DNA from: Prevotella sp. UBA4217
GTDB lineage: Bacteria > Bacteroidota > Bacteroidia > Bacteroidales > Bacteroidaceae
Assembly (NCBI GenBank): GCA_002379425.1
Contig: DFTH01000014.1
Location: 127,713 to 191,712, forward strand
Direction of reading: 5' to 3'
Length of the DNA: 64,000 nucleotides
Positions 8,536 through 17,408 of this stretch are shown one piece after another. The position numbers and the translations under genes are program-made. A model generated the notes under the pieces. It saw only the letters and a program-made list of their open reading frames with translations, ran no database searches and had not been told where the DNA came from. Numbering within the stretch: position 1 is the stretch's first letter; the number at the start of each line of letters is the position of its first letter.

Positions 8536-9066
8536 ATGGAAGTGATATTAGTCAGACATACGAGTGTGGATGTGCCAAAGGGCACTTGTTACGGACAGAG
8601 CGACGTACCCGTGGCGGCCACCTTTGAACAGGAGGCGGAGGTGACGAAGCAGAATCTTGCCCAGTACCTGCCCTTTGACGCAGTCTTTGCCTCGCCCCTC
8701 ACCCGTGCCCGAAGGCTCGCTGCCTATTGTGGCTATCCGCAGCCGAGGCTCGACAACCGCCTGAAGGAGATGTATATGGGTGAGTGGGAGATGCAGTCCT
8801 ACGAAGAGATTACCGATCCCTATAAGGAAGAGTGGTACAACGATTATATGCACCTGCCGACGCCAGGTGGCGAGGGCTTTCCACAGGTCTATCAGCGTGT
8901 GGCGGCCTTCCTCGACGAGTTGCGACAGAAGGACTATCAGCGGGCGGCAGTCTTTGCCCATGGTGGTGTGTTGATATGTGCTGGTATCTATGGTGGCCTG
9001 TTCAGCGAGGCTGACGCTTGGGACCATCTGGTACCCTATGGTGGCATGGAAAAGATCGAGATATGA
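8536..9066 (+). CDS. cobC: Alpha-ribazole phosphatase-like histidine phosphatase
   Basis: The product is 176 aa of the histidine-phosphatase superfamily. The catalytic motif is LVRHTSVDV near the N-terminus, with FASPLTRARRLA and the second catalytic histidine region FAHGGVL. In the corrin pathway CobC removes the 5'-phosphate from alpha-ribazole phosphate or adenosylcobalamin phosphate. The specific function is assigned from the adjacent cobU and cobT; on sequence alone it could be another phosphoglycerate-mutase-like phosphatase. The stop overlaps cobU in an ATGA arrangement. Confidence 0.82.
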   Translation: MEVILVRHTSVDVPKGTCYGQSDVPVAATFEQEAEVTKQNLAQYLPFDAVFASPLTRARRLAAYCGYPQPRLDNRLKEMYMGEWEMQSYEEITDPYKEEWYNDYMHLPTPGGEGFPQVYQRVAAFLDELRQKDYQRAAVFAHGGVLICAGIYGGLFSEADAWDHLVPYGGMEKIEI

Positions 9067-9593
9067 CACGGAAGATCATACTGATAACAGGCGGACAGCG
9101 CTCTGGCAAGAGCAGTTACGCAGAACAGTTGGCCTTGAGCCTCTCACCCAACCCTGTCTATCTGGCTACGGCCCATATCTGGGACGAGGAGTTCCGCGAC
9201 AGGGTGCGCCGCCACCAGGAACGGCGTGGGGCGCAGTGGACGAACATAGAGGAGGAGCGCCTTCTGAGTAGCCATGACGTCACAGGGCGCGTGGTGCTCA
9301 TCGACTGTGTCACCCTCTGGCTGACGAATTTCTTCTTCGATGCCTCTACTTCAGGGCATGAGTCCGACGTCGATGCCATCCTCGCTACCGTCAAAGCCGA
9401 GTTCGACCGCTTCACAGCCCAGGATGCCACCTTCATCTTTGTAACCAACGAGATTGGCAGCGGTGGGGTCAGTGAGAATGCCCTGCAGCGGAAGTTTACA
9501 GACCTCGAAGGGTGGATGAACCAGTATATTGCCAGACAGGCAGAGGAAGTCGTCCTGATGGTATCAGGCATTCCTGTGAAGATAAAAGGATAA
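9063..9593 (+). CDS. cobU: Adenosylcobinamide kinase / GTP guanylyltransferase
   Basis: The product is 176 aa. It starts with the P-loop ITGGQRSGKSSYAEQ, followed by VYLATAHIWDEEF and DCVTLWLTN, and ends with VLMVSGIPVKIKG. This is the complete CobU/CobP family pattern. It phosphorylates adenosylcobinamide and transfers GMP to give adenosyl-GDP-cobinamide for nucleotide-loop assembly. The ATG at 9063 is chosen because it makes the usual 4-bp overlap with cobC and puts the P-loop at the N-terminus; an earlier in-frame start would add residues from inside cobC. Confidence 0.93.
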   Translation: MTRKIILITGGQRSGKSSYAEQLALSLSPNPVYLATAHIWDEEFRDRVRRHQERRGAQWTNIEEERLLSSHDVTGRVVLIDCVTLWLTNFFFDASTSGHESDVDAILATVKAEFDRFTAQDATFIFVTNEIGSGGVSENALQRKFTDLEGWMNQYIARQAEEVVLMVSGIPVKIKG

Positions 9594-9599
9594 GAAATC

Positions 9600-10643
9600 A
9601 TGAGAACATTCAACATACAACCTATCGATGAGTCGCTGCGCCCAGCGATTCAAGAGAAGATCGACAACCTGAACAAGCCCAAGGGTTCTTTAGGACGACT
9701 GGAAGAATTGGCGATGCAGGTCTGTCTTGTGCAGCAGACGCTCAGTCCGTGTCTGAGGCATCCCAGCCATCTGCTTCTCGGAGCCGACCATGGTATCGAG
9801 CGCGAGGGAGTCAGCGTGTCGCCACGTGATGTCACCTGGCAACAGATGGTCAACTTCACCAAGGGGGGCGGGGGCGTGAATATGTTCTGTCGCCAGCATG
9901 GCTTCGACCTGAAGATTGTCGATGTGGGCGTCGATCACGACCTCTCCGACGTGCCGGGCATCATCGACCGCAAGATAGCCCATGGCACGAGGGACTTCCT
10001 CTATGAGCCGGCCATGACAGAGGCGGAGTTCGACCGTGCGATAGAGATAGGAGCGGAACTCGTTGATAACTGTGTCGAAGTAGGCTGCAACGTGCTCAGT
10101 ATTGGCGAGATGGGCATCGGCAACACCTCTCCTTCCAGTATCTGGATGAGTCTTTTTGGCAACATCCCCCTCGACGAATGTATTGGGGCTGGGGCTGGTC
10201 TCGACACCCCGGGTATCCGCCATAAGCGCGATGTGCTCACCCAGGCCCTTCATCGTTATAACTCCCACTTGTCCCCCTCTCTCCTGTCTCCTCTCATCTA
10301 CTTCGGCGGTTTCGAGATGATTGCCGCCATCGGGGCGATGCTGCGGGCAGCAGAAAAGCATGTCCTCGTGTTAGTCGATGGTTTTATCATGACGGCCTGT
10401 GCTATATGCGCTGTCCGTTTGTACCCAGCCTCTCAAGGCTATATGGTGTTTACTCACTGCGGCGACGAGAGTGGCCATCGCCGTATGCTTGATATCGTCA
10501 AGGCCAAGCCATTGCTGAACCTTGGTCTCAGGTTGGGTGAGGGCACAGGAGCCCTATGTGCCTATCCCCTCATTGATTCCGCTGTCCGCATGGTCAACGA
10601 GATGAACAACTTCGACAACGCGAAGATTACCAAGTACTTTTGA
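9600..10643 (+). CDS. cobT: Nicotinate-nucleotide-dimethylbenzimidazole phosphoribosyltransferase
   Basis: The product is 347 aa, the normal CobT length. The diagnostic N-terminal motif KPKGSLGRLEELA, the segment LLGADHGIEREGVS, the GEMGIGNTSPSS loop and the late FGGFEMIAAIGAM are all present. It activates the lower-ligand base (dimethylbenzimidazole or another) to alpha-ribazole phosphate. It starts 6 bp after cobU. The final gene of the pathway, cobS, is not in this cluster. The stop abuts the stop of the convergent glycosyltransferase gene with no visible terminator. Confidence 0.95.
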   Translation: MRTFNIQPIDESLRPAIQEKIDNLNKPKGSLGRLEELAMQVCLVQQTLSPCLRHPSHLLLGADHGIEREGVSVSPRDVTWQQMVNFTKGGGGVNMFCRQHGFDLKIVDVGVDHDLSDVPGIIDRKIAHGTRDFLYEPAMTEAEFDRAIEIGAELVDNCVEVGCNVLSIGEMGIGNTSPSSIWMSLFGNIPLDECIGAGAGLDTPGIRHKRDVLTQALHRYNSHLSPSLLSPLIYFGGFEMIAAIGAMLRAAEKHVLVLVDGFIMTACAICAVRLYPASQGYMVFTHCGDESGHRRMLDIVKAKPLLNLGLRLGEGTGALCAYPLIDSAVRMVNEMNNFDNAKITKYF

Positions 10644-11669
10644 TTACTGGTGCTTCTCCGTGCCCAACCATTTGCGGAGGCGGCGGGAGAAGGATTGTCT
10701 GATGTGGCTGATGTTGCCGTAGCGCAGGTTCAGCCATAACTCTTCAAGAGAGTTCATCACCTTGATCCAGGGATGGTTCCAGGCATTAGCCCTGTAAAGA
10801 CGATTAAGGTAGGCTTTGTTCTCTGTGACTTCAGCAGGATGCCTGAGCGGGAAATCGAGTTCGTGGCGCAGCATGGTAAACATCCGGCGGATGCGATGGG
10901 GCGTGGTCTTCAGTTCTGCGGAGAAATGGGTGGAGTCACCCGTCAGGCCGATATTGCTGATCTGGTTCTTCTGTGGCATGATAGCCAGGGAGTCGTGGAG
11001 CAGCATGTCGGCCCAGTAGATGGTCTCGAAATATTCCTTCCCGCTCTGGCTGTGGTCGCTGAACATCTGCATCATATCACTGCGCAGATGGCGCTCCCTG
11101 GCAATCTGTTCCAGGCGCCGGCGTGTCTCGGGATGATGCATGAAACCATACGTGGGATCCCATCTCTTTGCCACCCGCCGCCATGAGGCCCAGCCCCAGA
11201 TGGAGAAGGCGGAAGTGAAGAAATAACTGTCTTGGCAGTCGGGCGACACCTCATCGATATTGAAACCTGCTATCATCGATACCCGCTCATCGTGCTCATA
11301 GCGGTCGAGCATCTCCTTGCAGAATGGGAAAAACGACTGCGAGGGTACCACGTCGTCCTCCAGCACGATGACCTTATCGGCCAGGGAGAAGGCCCAGTGG
11401 TGTGAGCGGAAGCCAGAGGGGTCGCAGCCCTCGTTATGGTCCAGGTAGTGACGATGCACCTCGCACTCCCAGTCGATATGTTCATCGCTGACAATCTCAC
11501 GGCAGGCCTCGATGCCCGCCAGGTCGCGCTCTCCGCGCGGTCCGTCCTGATAGAGCAGCAGTTTGGAAGGACGGGCCTGGCGCACGGCCTCAAACACCTG
11601 TCGGAAGGTGTCGCTGCGGGTAAAGAACAGCAGCAGTACGGCAATGTCGGTCTTGGCGGGATGCTTCAT
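10644..11669 (-). CDS. Glycosyltransferase (GT-A fold)
   Basis: The product is 341 aa without a signal peptide. The N-terminal strand VLLLFFTRSDTFRQVFEAV, a KVIVLEDDVVPSQSFF segment holding the acidic E-D-D metal/nucleotide-binding motif, and FSIWGWASWRRVA resemble bacterial GT-A enzymes related to the GNT-I/GT2-like group. Donor and acceptor are unknown. It is the last gene of the flippase-cytidylyltransferase-epimerase-LicD operon and overlaps licD by 4 bp, which points to assembly of a phosphate-decorated surface glycan. Confidence 0.75.
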   Translation of the reverse strand: MKHPAKTDIAVLLLFFTRSDTFRQVFEAVRQARPSKLLLYQDGPRGERDLAGIEACREIVSDEHIDWECEVHRHYLDHNEGCDPSGFRSHHWAFSLADKVIVLEDDVVPSQSFFPFCKEMLDRYEHDERVSMIAGFNIDEVSPDCQDSYFFTSAFSIWGWASWRRVAKRWDPTYGFMHHPETRRRLEQIARERHLRSDMMQMFSDHSQSGKEYFETIYWADMLLHDSLAIMPQKNQISNIGLTGDSTHFSAELKTTPHRIRRMFTMLRHELDFPLRHPAEVTENKAYLNRLYRANAWNHPWIKVMNSLEELWLNLRYGNISHIRQSFSRRLRKWLGTEKHQ

Positions 11670-12472
11670 ACGAGTTCGGGCATGATGAACACGGAGTGGA
11701 TCTTCTGTTTTTCCTTCGGCGGTATCTCCATGTAGTTACGATAGAGGTCGGAGAGGTAGGCGTCAGGATCGGCTGGGGCAGAGAAGGTCTTACCCTCAAA
11801 CTCAATGGTACCGAGGGGGAAGATATTGTCCTGGCGGTGCATGATGCCATAGCCGTTGTTGATGAGGATATTCGAGATATAGACATTCTTGGGTCGCACG
11901 GCACAGAGCAGGCTCCACAGGCATCTGTTCCAGAGGTATTTCGCACCAAACCAGAAGAATTCGGCAAAGGCGCGCAGACTGTAGTAGTGGGCTTTGTGCA
12001 GAATAGAGTAACTCTTGGAGATGCCCAGAGTGATGCGCTTCACCCACATCCTGGGTAGCGTGGGGTAGTTGACCATGGGGAAGATATCGACATAGAGCCC
12101 TTTCTGGTAGTCAGCCGCAAAGTTGTCGGCTCCTTCCACATAGAAGGAGTTCAAGTCGCGCACCTTGACGATGGGCTCCTTCGACTGTGGTTCTATCTCG
12201 GGAGTCTGCAGGAAGAGACCTTCGCGCAGTTCCTTGGGGGCGATGCTGACGAAGCGGTCCAGGTCTTTCTGGCGCATGGCGATGTCGATATCATCGTCCC
12301 AGGGGATGAAGCCTCCATGACGGACGGCGCCTAACAGGGTACCCCCGTCAAGCCAATAGTCTATCTGGTGTTTCTGACAGATACGGTCTATCTCTTCGAG
12401 GATGGAGAGTTGTTTGAGTTGGCACTTCCGGAGTTGTTGCTCCTTGAACTGTTGCAGATAGGGATTGTTCAT
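11666..12472 (-). CDS. LicD-family phosphotransferase
   Basis: The product is 268 aa. The LicD signature is intact: YWLDGGTLLGAVRHGGFI followed by the acidic WDDDIDIAM motif near residue 60. LicD/fukutin-type enzymes transfer phosphocholine, phosphoethanolamine or ribitol-phosphate from CDP-activated donors to glycans. The IspD/TarI-like cytidylyltransferase two genes upstream would supply a CDP-donor, so a CDP-alditol or similar donor is inferred. It overlaps the epimerase gene upstream and the glycosyltransferase gene downstream by 4 bp each. Confidence 0.87.
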   Translation of the reverse strand: MNNPYLQQFKEQQLRKCQLKQLSILEEIDRICQKHQIDYWLDGGTLLGAVRHGGFIPWDDDIDIAMRQKDLDRFVSIAPKELREGLFLQTPEIEPQSKEPIVKVRDLNSFYVEGADNFAADYQKGLYVDIFPMVNYPTLPRMWVKRITLGISKSYSILHKAHYYSLRAFAEFFWFGAKYLWNRCLWSLLCAVRPKNVYISNILINNGYGIMHRQDNIFPLGTIEFEGKTFSAPADPDAYLSDLYRNYMEIPPKEKQKIHSVFIMPELV

Positions 12473-13506
12473 GACTCCTTTAATATATCTAATGTACGTG
12501 TAAGGGCCTCTTTCATACTATACCGAGGCAGCCAGCCAATGCCCTTCAGCCTGGTATTGTCGAGGATGGCACGGGTGGCGATGGAAAAGCCCTTCCGCTC
12601 TGTCTCTGAGGGGAGGTCGAAGACCACTTCCCGTCCTGCCCACTCGGCACAGAGGCGGGCAAAGTCTTTCAGTCGCACGTCGCAGGCTTCGTTGGAGATA
12701 TTATAGGCCACACCGTTGTCGCCATGGATAAGCACATGCAGCATCGCACTGACGGCATCTGCCACGTAGGTATAGGAAAACAGTTGTTCTCCCTTGCTCT
12801 TCAGTACGATATCCTCGCCAGCGAGTGCCTTCTGGATAAACTGTGAGGAGGCTTTGGTATCACTCATCAGCATGGTGGGTCCGAAGACGCGGCTCAGTCT
12901 GACCATCCTTACCTTGGCACCCCGCTCTGCGATATACGACTGGCAGAGGGCCTCACTCAGCCGCTTGGACTCCGTATAGCAGGCACGGGCGGTAGCAAGG
13001 GTCAGTTGACCAGTATAGTCTTCCGTGAAGACTGCCTCGTCACGGGCGTTCCCATACACCTCAACGGTAGAGGGGTAGAGTACGGTGGCTCCAGTCTCCA
13101 CGGCTTTCTGTAAGGCGTTCTCCGCCCCCTTCACATTGATCTCGATGGTCTCAACGGGATATTGTGAGTAGGCCAGTGGGTGGGTGTTGGATGCCAGTGG
13201 GATGATGTAGTCAGTTACGAGGGAGGCGGGGAGGGGTTGTCTGGCATCCTGTTCGACGAAATGGAAATGGGTATCGTCGAAATATTCGCCAAAGCGTGTG
13301 GCGGCTTTCTCCTGACTGCGCCCCAGGGCATAGATGGTGATGTCGGCTCCCTGCTGGTTATAGTGCATCAGGGCATCGATGAGACAGGTGCCGATCAGTC
13401 CTGTGGCACCAGTCAGGAGAAACGTCTTGCCCCTGAGGCTATCGAGACCGTCCGTCTGGAGTATGTGTTCCAGGTCTTCCTTGTATAAGGGATGTTGCTT
13501 ATTCAT
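12469..13506 (-). CDS. NAD-dependent epimerase/dehydratase (extended SDR)
   Basis: The product is 345 aa. The nucleotide-binding loop FLLTGATGLIGTCLIDAL lies at about residues 29-46, the substrate region has STVEVYG, and the catalytic pair is Y-x3-K in ACYTESKRLSEAL. This is the extended short-chain dehydrogenase fold of nucleotide-sugar epimerases and dehydratases. The exact sugar is not readable. It lies between the cytidylyltransferase and licD in a tightly packed operon (6 bp and -4 bp spacing), so it may act on the activated donor of this glycan pathway. Confidence 0.82.
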   Translation of the reverse strand: MNKQHPLYKEDLEHILQTDGLDSLRGKTFLLTGATGLIGTCLIDALMHYNQQGADITIYALGRSQEKAATRFGEYFDDTHFHFVEQDARQPLPASLVTDYIIPLASNTHPLAYSQYPVETIEINVKGAENALQKAVETGATVLYPSTVEVYGNARDEAVFTEDYTGQLTLATARACYTESKRLSEALCQSYIAERGAKVRMVRLSRVFGPTMLMSDTKASSQFIQKALAGEDIVLKSKGEQLFSYTYVADAVSAMLHVLIHGDNGVAYNISNEACDVRLKDFARLCAEWAGREVVFDLPSETERKGFSIATRAILDNTRLKGIGWLPRYSMKEALTRTLDILKES

Positions 13507-13512
13507 TGTCCT

Positions 13513-14235
13513 TTATTTTAACCACGTGTCCTTGTCCATCTTCATATAGCCCTTGAACATCTCCAGGTCGTCCTTGGTGGTCAGTTTGATGTTCTTGTCG
13601 GAGCCTGCGGCGAAATGGAGCGTCTCACCCAGTTCCACCATCATCGTGTTGGTATAGGCAGAACCGTGGATGCCGATGCCTTTCTCGAAGGCCTCATGGT
13701 AGGCCTCGTCCAGCCGGCGGAACTGATAGGCCTGCGGGGTGGATACCCGTCGGAGTGTCTCGCGCGGGATATACTGGCGTGTCGTGTTCTCGTCATCGGG
13801 ATTCACGATGAAGATCTGCTCATTGTAAGGAAGTGAGGTCACGCCGTTGCCGTAGGTCTGGGCCTTCTGGATAACGTCTGTCAGTACCGTGTCATCGACC
13901 AGTGGACGGATGCCGTCGTGGATGATGATGATATCACCGTCGCCAGCCCTCCCCTCCAGGGCATAGACACCGTTGCGGATACTCTCCTGGGCACTCTTGC
14001 CGCCAGAGACCACCGCCTGTAGTTTGGTGATGTTAAACTGATGGGCGTATGCGCGGAGCACATCGTGCCACCCGTCAAGGCACACCACGATGATGGCGTC
14101 AACCATCGGATGGCGCTGGAAACTCTCCAGCGTATATATCAGCACAGGCTTGTCATAGACATTAATAAACTGCTTGGGGATGTCCTGTCCCATGCGGTTA
14201 CCAGAACCGCCTGCAATGATCAGTGCGTAGTTCAT
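13513..14235 (-). CDS. IspD/TarI-like cytidylyltransferase
   Basis: The product is 240 aa. The nucleotide-binding N-terminus LIIAGGSGNRMGQDIPKQF carries the glycine-rich CTP motif of the family (usually G-x-G-x-R-M). The segment VVSGGKSAQESIRNG and the IHDGIRPLVD motif are typical of IspD/TarI. Its position beside licD and a flippase favours synthesis of a CDP-alditol donor (for example CDP-ribitol) over the isoprenoid step. That is context only; a check for a second ispD elsewhere in the genome would settle it. Confidence 0.85.
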   Translation of the reverse strand: MNYALIIAGGSGNRMGQDIPKQFINVYDKPVLIYTLESFQRHPMVDAIIVVCLDGWHDVLRAYAHQFNITKLQAVVSGGKSAQESIRNGVYALEGRAGDGDIIIIHDGIRPLVDDTVLTDVIQKAQTYGNGVTSLPYNEQIFIVNPDDENTTRQYIPRETLRRVSTPQAYQFRRLDEAYHEAFEKGIGIHGSAYTNTMMVELGETLHFAAGSDKNIKLTTKDDLEMFKGYMKMDKDTWLK

Positions 14236-14238
14236 ATC

Positions 14239-15708
14239 TTAATGTTTGAGTTTATTCTTGAAAAAACCGATTGTCTCGTCGAGGATCTTCGCCCTTGCGG
14301 CTTTCATCACGAGGAAATAGAGCAGGCCGGCGAGTAGGATGCGACTGATGAGCAACAGCCAGAGGGTGGCGTAGTCGTCCAGGAACAGCAGGTTGTCGGC
14401 CATATACTGCGTGAAATGTCTCGTGAACTGCATCACGGCAGTGGCAATAAAGGCAAAGGGGATGATGTCCTTCAGGAACAGTGTCAGGGAGTAGCCCGTC
14501 AGCCGTTGGGTCAGGAAGAACCATACGAAGAGCCACACGAGGTTGATGGCAACGTAGGTCTTTACCATCAGGCCGATGCCGAAGGGATAGAGCAAGACCA
14601 TCGCCAGGATTTCCAGGATGCCAAGGGTGAAAGTGCAGCCCATGAAGGTGCCGGACTTGCCCTTGCTGATGACGAGGTCGGCCAGGAGGGTGGAAAGGGG
14701 CAGCACGGCCCCGCAGATGCAGAGCCACTGCAGATACTGGGCAGACACCAGCCACTTCTCGCCGATGGCCAGCACGATAAACTCCTTCGCCACGATGCCG
14801 AAGCCAAGCAATAGCGGGAATGAGATGAAGGCGGCAAGGCGCATGAGTTTACGGAGCACGGCCAACTGCCGTTCCTGATCGTTGCTCACACTGACGAGCA
14901 CCGCCTGATCCACCTGCTTCACCATACCCTGGATGAGCGAGGTGGCCTTGTTGTTCCACTGGTAGGCCTGGTTGTAGTTGCCCGTGTCATGGGCAGAGTA
15001 GTAGCGGCCCAGCAGGATGTTCATCACATTATTGTTCACGTGGGTGAGGATGTCGCTGATGAGGATCTTCACACTGAAAGGGAAGGCCTGTCTGATAAAG
15101 GCAAAGTCAGGATGGAGCGTTGGCCGCCAGTCGCTATAGTGCCAGCGTAGCAGGGTGGAGATAAGGATAAAGAGGTTGGTCTGTGTGGCCAGGCTCCAGT
15201 AGGAATAGCCCTGCCAGGCCATGATGACGGCGACACCACTCGACAGGAGGGTGGCGATGATGCTGGCCTTGGCCAACTGCTTGGCCCGTAGGTTCTTAAA
15301 GAGGTAGGCTGCCTGGGCTACGCCAGAGCATGAGAACAGCAGGCCGACGAACGCATAGCGGCAGAGGCCGACGAGTCGTGGCTCATCGTAATAGTCGGCA
15401 ATCAGCGGGGCTGAGAAGAACAGTATCAGATAGATGGCTCCTCCCATCAGGATATTGAACCAGAAGACGGCGTTATAGTCGCTGGCCTTGGGCTCCCTCT
15501 GATTCACGAGGGCCGTAGAGAAACCACTGTTCTGGAGGGCGGTGGCGATGAGCGAGAAGATGGTGATCATCGCTATGAGTCCATAGTCCGACGGAGAGAG
15601 CAGGCGCCCCATGATGATGCCAAAGACAAAGCCGAGCAATTGCTGGATGCCATTGTTCATACCGCCCCAAAAGAGACCCTTTGCCGTTTTCTCCTTCAGT
15701 GATTCCAT
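14239..15708 (-). CDS. Wzx-type polysaccharide flippase
   Basis: The product is 489 aa with about 12-14 hydrophobic segments. The N-terminus GLFWGGMNNGIQQLLGFVFG and LLSPSDYGLIAMITIFSLIA are characteristic of the polysaccharide-transport (MOP) family, WzxC-like branch. It moves lipid-linked oligosaccharides across the inner membrane. It is the first gene of the minus-strand glycan operon (flippase, cytidylyltransferase, epimerase, LicD, glycosyltransferase), all spaced by 6 bp or less. The promoter box is at 15720-15727. Confidence 0.88.
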   Translation of the reverse strand: MESLKEKTAKGLFWGGMNNGIQQLLGFVFGIIMGRLLSPSDYGLIAMITIFSLIATALQNSGFSTALVNQREPKASDYNAVFWFNILMGGAIYLILFFSAPLIADYYDEPRLVGLCRYAFVGLLFSCSGVAQAAYLFKNLRAKQLAKASIIATLLSSGVAVIMAWQGYSYWSLATQTNLFILISTLLRWHYSDWRPTLHPDFAFIRQAFPFSVKILISDILTHVNNNVMNILLGRYYSAHDTGNYNQAYQWNNKATSLIQGMVKQVDQAVLVSVSNDQERQLAVLRKLMRLAAFISFPLLLGFGIVAKEFIVLAIGEKWLVSAQYLQWLCICGAVLPLSTLLADLVISKGKSGTFMGCTFTLGILEILAMVLLYPFGIGLMVKTYVAINLVWLFVWFFLTQRLTGYSLTLFLKDIIPFAFIATAVMQFTRHFTQYMADNLLFLDDYATLWLLLISRILLAGLLYFLVMKAARAKILDETIGFFKNKLKH

Positions 15709-15719
15709 TGTTTCGACGG

Positions 15720-15727
15720 CAAAGATA
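15720..15727 (-). promoter_or_regulatory. -7 promoter box of the glycan operon
   Basis: TATCTTTG on the minus strand, followed by GC, 11 bp upstream of the flippase ATG, giving a very short leader. Confidence 0.6.
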
Positions 15728-15758
15728 CAACAAATTGCTGAGACAAAAGAACGTTTTT

Positions 15759-15823
15759 GTAAGTTTTCCTAAAATATCTGTTACAAACGAGATAGGCTCT
15801 TTACGTTTCTTTTCGTAACTTTG
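15759..15823 (+). promoter_or_regulatory. Shared regulatory element and -7 box, copy 1 (carboxylesterase)
   Basis: GTAAGTTTT, nine A/T-rich bases, then TCTGTTACAA (15777-15786), with the -7 box TAACTTTG at 15816-15823. The TCTGTTACAA start is exactly 39 bp before the -7 box, as in the copies at 22456 and 47199. The position just upstream of the -33 region fits an activator site. Confidence 0.7.
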
Positions 15824-15852
15824 TCGCTGAATCATAAACTAATTATTAACTT

Positions 15853-17355
15853 ATGAAGAAACTATTCATTTTATTACTGCCGTTAATGGCATTCTTGGGC
15901 TGCACGTCCCAAGAGCAGAGTAAGAGCGCACCGGTATTGACCGTTGAAGGCGGACAGATCCAGGGTGTTTGTGTAGATGTCCCCCAAGTTGGCACCTATT
16001 ATGCCTACAAGGGTATTCCATACGCAGCAGCGCCTATTGGCGACCTGCGCTGGAAAGAGCCACAGCCCGTCGTGGCATGGGAGGGTGTACGCCAGTGCGA
16101 CAAGTTCGGTCATCCTGGCTATCAGGCTGTCCACTATCCAGGCTTCTATGCCTCTGAGTGGGGCTATGGCGACGAGGCTCCCTACAGTGAGGATTGTCTC
16201 TACCTGAATGTCTGGACGAAGGCTGCTGGCCAGACAGACAAGAAACTGCCCGTGGCTTTGTGGATACATGGTGGCGGCTACCGCGAGGGCTGGGGCTCTG
16301 AGCCGGAGTTCGATGGTGAGGAGTGGGCCATGAAGGATGTGGTACTCGTCAGCATCAACTATCGTCTGGGTATCTTTGGGTTCATGACCCATCCGGAACT
16401 GTCGGCAGAGAGCCCGAATCATGTCAGCGGCAACTATGGTATCCTCGACCAGATCCAGTCGCTGAAGTGGATCAAGGAGAATATCGCACAGTTTGGCGGT
16501 GACCCAGAGAATGTGACGATTTTTGGTCAGAGTGCTGGAGCCGGCAGTGTGCGTACGCTTTGCGAGAGTCCGCTCGCCCGTGGCCTGTTCCATAAGGCTG
16601 TCATCATGAGCGGCGGTGGCATCAATGTGCCTGCCAAGGATGGCGAGGAGGCCAAGCCTGCCACTCCCGTCAACAAGTTCTTTATGTACAATCCCACCCT
16701 GCAGCAGTCGGAGGCAGAGACCAAGAAGGTGATGGATTGGGCTGGACTGACTGACCTCACCAAGTTGCGCGCCGCCTCTACGGAGATTATGTACACCGTG
16801 GGACAGTTATATAATATGGTGAACAAGACTGATCTCTTCCTGATGCAGCGTCCCATCGTGGATGGCTATGTCTGCACGAAGACTTTCGACGAGGCCACCC
16901 GTGAGGGCACTATTGCCGATGTGCCTTATATGATTGGCTATACGCTCAACGACATGGGTTCGATGTCGGCAGGCATCGCCGAGTTCTGTAAGGTGCGCCA
17001 GGAGAAGGGCGGCAAGGCCTGGGCCTACGAGTTCGCCCGTCCTCTGCCCGACGACGGCAAGCATCCTGAGATCACCGACCGCCTGAAGGGTGCCTTCCAC
17101 AGCAGCGACCTCTGGTTTGTCTTCAAGTCACTGAAGCACTGCTGGCGCCCCTGGACACAAGGTGACTGGGACCTCTCTGAGAAGATGCTCACCGCCTGGA
17201 CGAACTTCGCCAAGTTCAGCGATCCCAACGGACAGGATGGCAAGAGCCTGGGCTGGACACAGTGTACTGCTGACAGTCCGACCTTCATGCTCTTCAAACT
17301 CGACGACAAGGATGCGGAGGCCTCGGAAATGGGCGAACCCATCCTGCCGGAATAA
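15853..17355 (+). CDS. Carboxylesterase type B, lipoprotein
   Basis: The product is 500 aa. The signal ends in a lipobox (AFLGC, Cys17), so the enzyme is probably lipid-anchored in the envelope. It has the type-B carboxylesterase N-terminus (YKGIPYAAAPIGDLRWKEPQ), the oxyanion motif LWIHGGGYREGWGS and the nucleophile elbow FGQSAGAGSV with Ser227. The elbow is GQSAG instead of the common GESAG. A role in removing acetyl or hydroxycinnamoyl esters from hemicellulose is inferred from the shared promoter element with the GH43-GH3-GH97 and symporter-GH43 operons. The regulator gene follows 53 bp later with its own -7 box. Confidence 0.88.
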   Translation: MKKLFILLLPLMAFLGCTSQEQSKSAPVLTVEGGQIQGVCVDVPQVGTYYAYKGIPYAAAPIGDLRWKEPQPVVAWEGVRQCDKFGHPGYQAVHYPGFYASEWGYGDEAPYSEDCLYLNVWTKAAGQTDKKLPVALWIHGGGYREGWGSEPEFDGEEWAMKDVVLVSINYRLGIFGFMTHPELSAESPNHVSGNYGILDQIQSLKWIKENIAQFGGDPENVTIFGQSAGAGSVRTLCESPLARGLFHKAVIMSGGGINVPAKDGEEAKPATPVNKFFMYNPTLQQSEAETKKVMDWAGLTDLTKLRAASTEIMYTVGQLYNMVNKTDLFLMQRPIVDGYVCTKTFDEATREGTIADVPYMIGYTLNDMGSMSAGIAEFCKVRQEKGGKAWAYEFARPLPDDGKHPEITDRLKGAFHSSDLWFVFKSLKHCWRPWTQGDWDLSEKMLTAWTNFAKFSDPNGQDGKSLGWTQCTADSPTFMLFKLDDKDAEASEMGEPILPE

Positions 17356-17395
17356 GAAAATCGTCAAAAAGTTTGGTGACATCGGACAAATAATG

Positions 17396-17403
17396 TATCT
17401 TTG
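17396..17403 (+). promoter_or_regulatory. -7 promoter box of the kelch-AraC gene (near-leaderless)
   Basis: TATCTTTG followed by only five bases (TCCCC) before the ATG at 17409. With the usual Bacteroidota geometry, transcription would start at or beside the first codon. Confidence 0.55.
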
Positions 17404-17408
17404 TCCCC

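Noticed and set aside
9018..9062. Extended N-terminus for CobU
   Set aside because: It would overlap cobC coding sequence; the ATGA overlap at 9063 gives a family-typical N-terminus.
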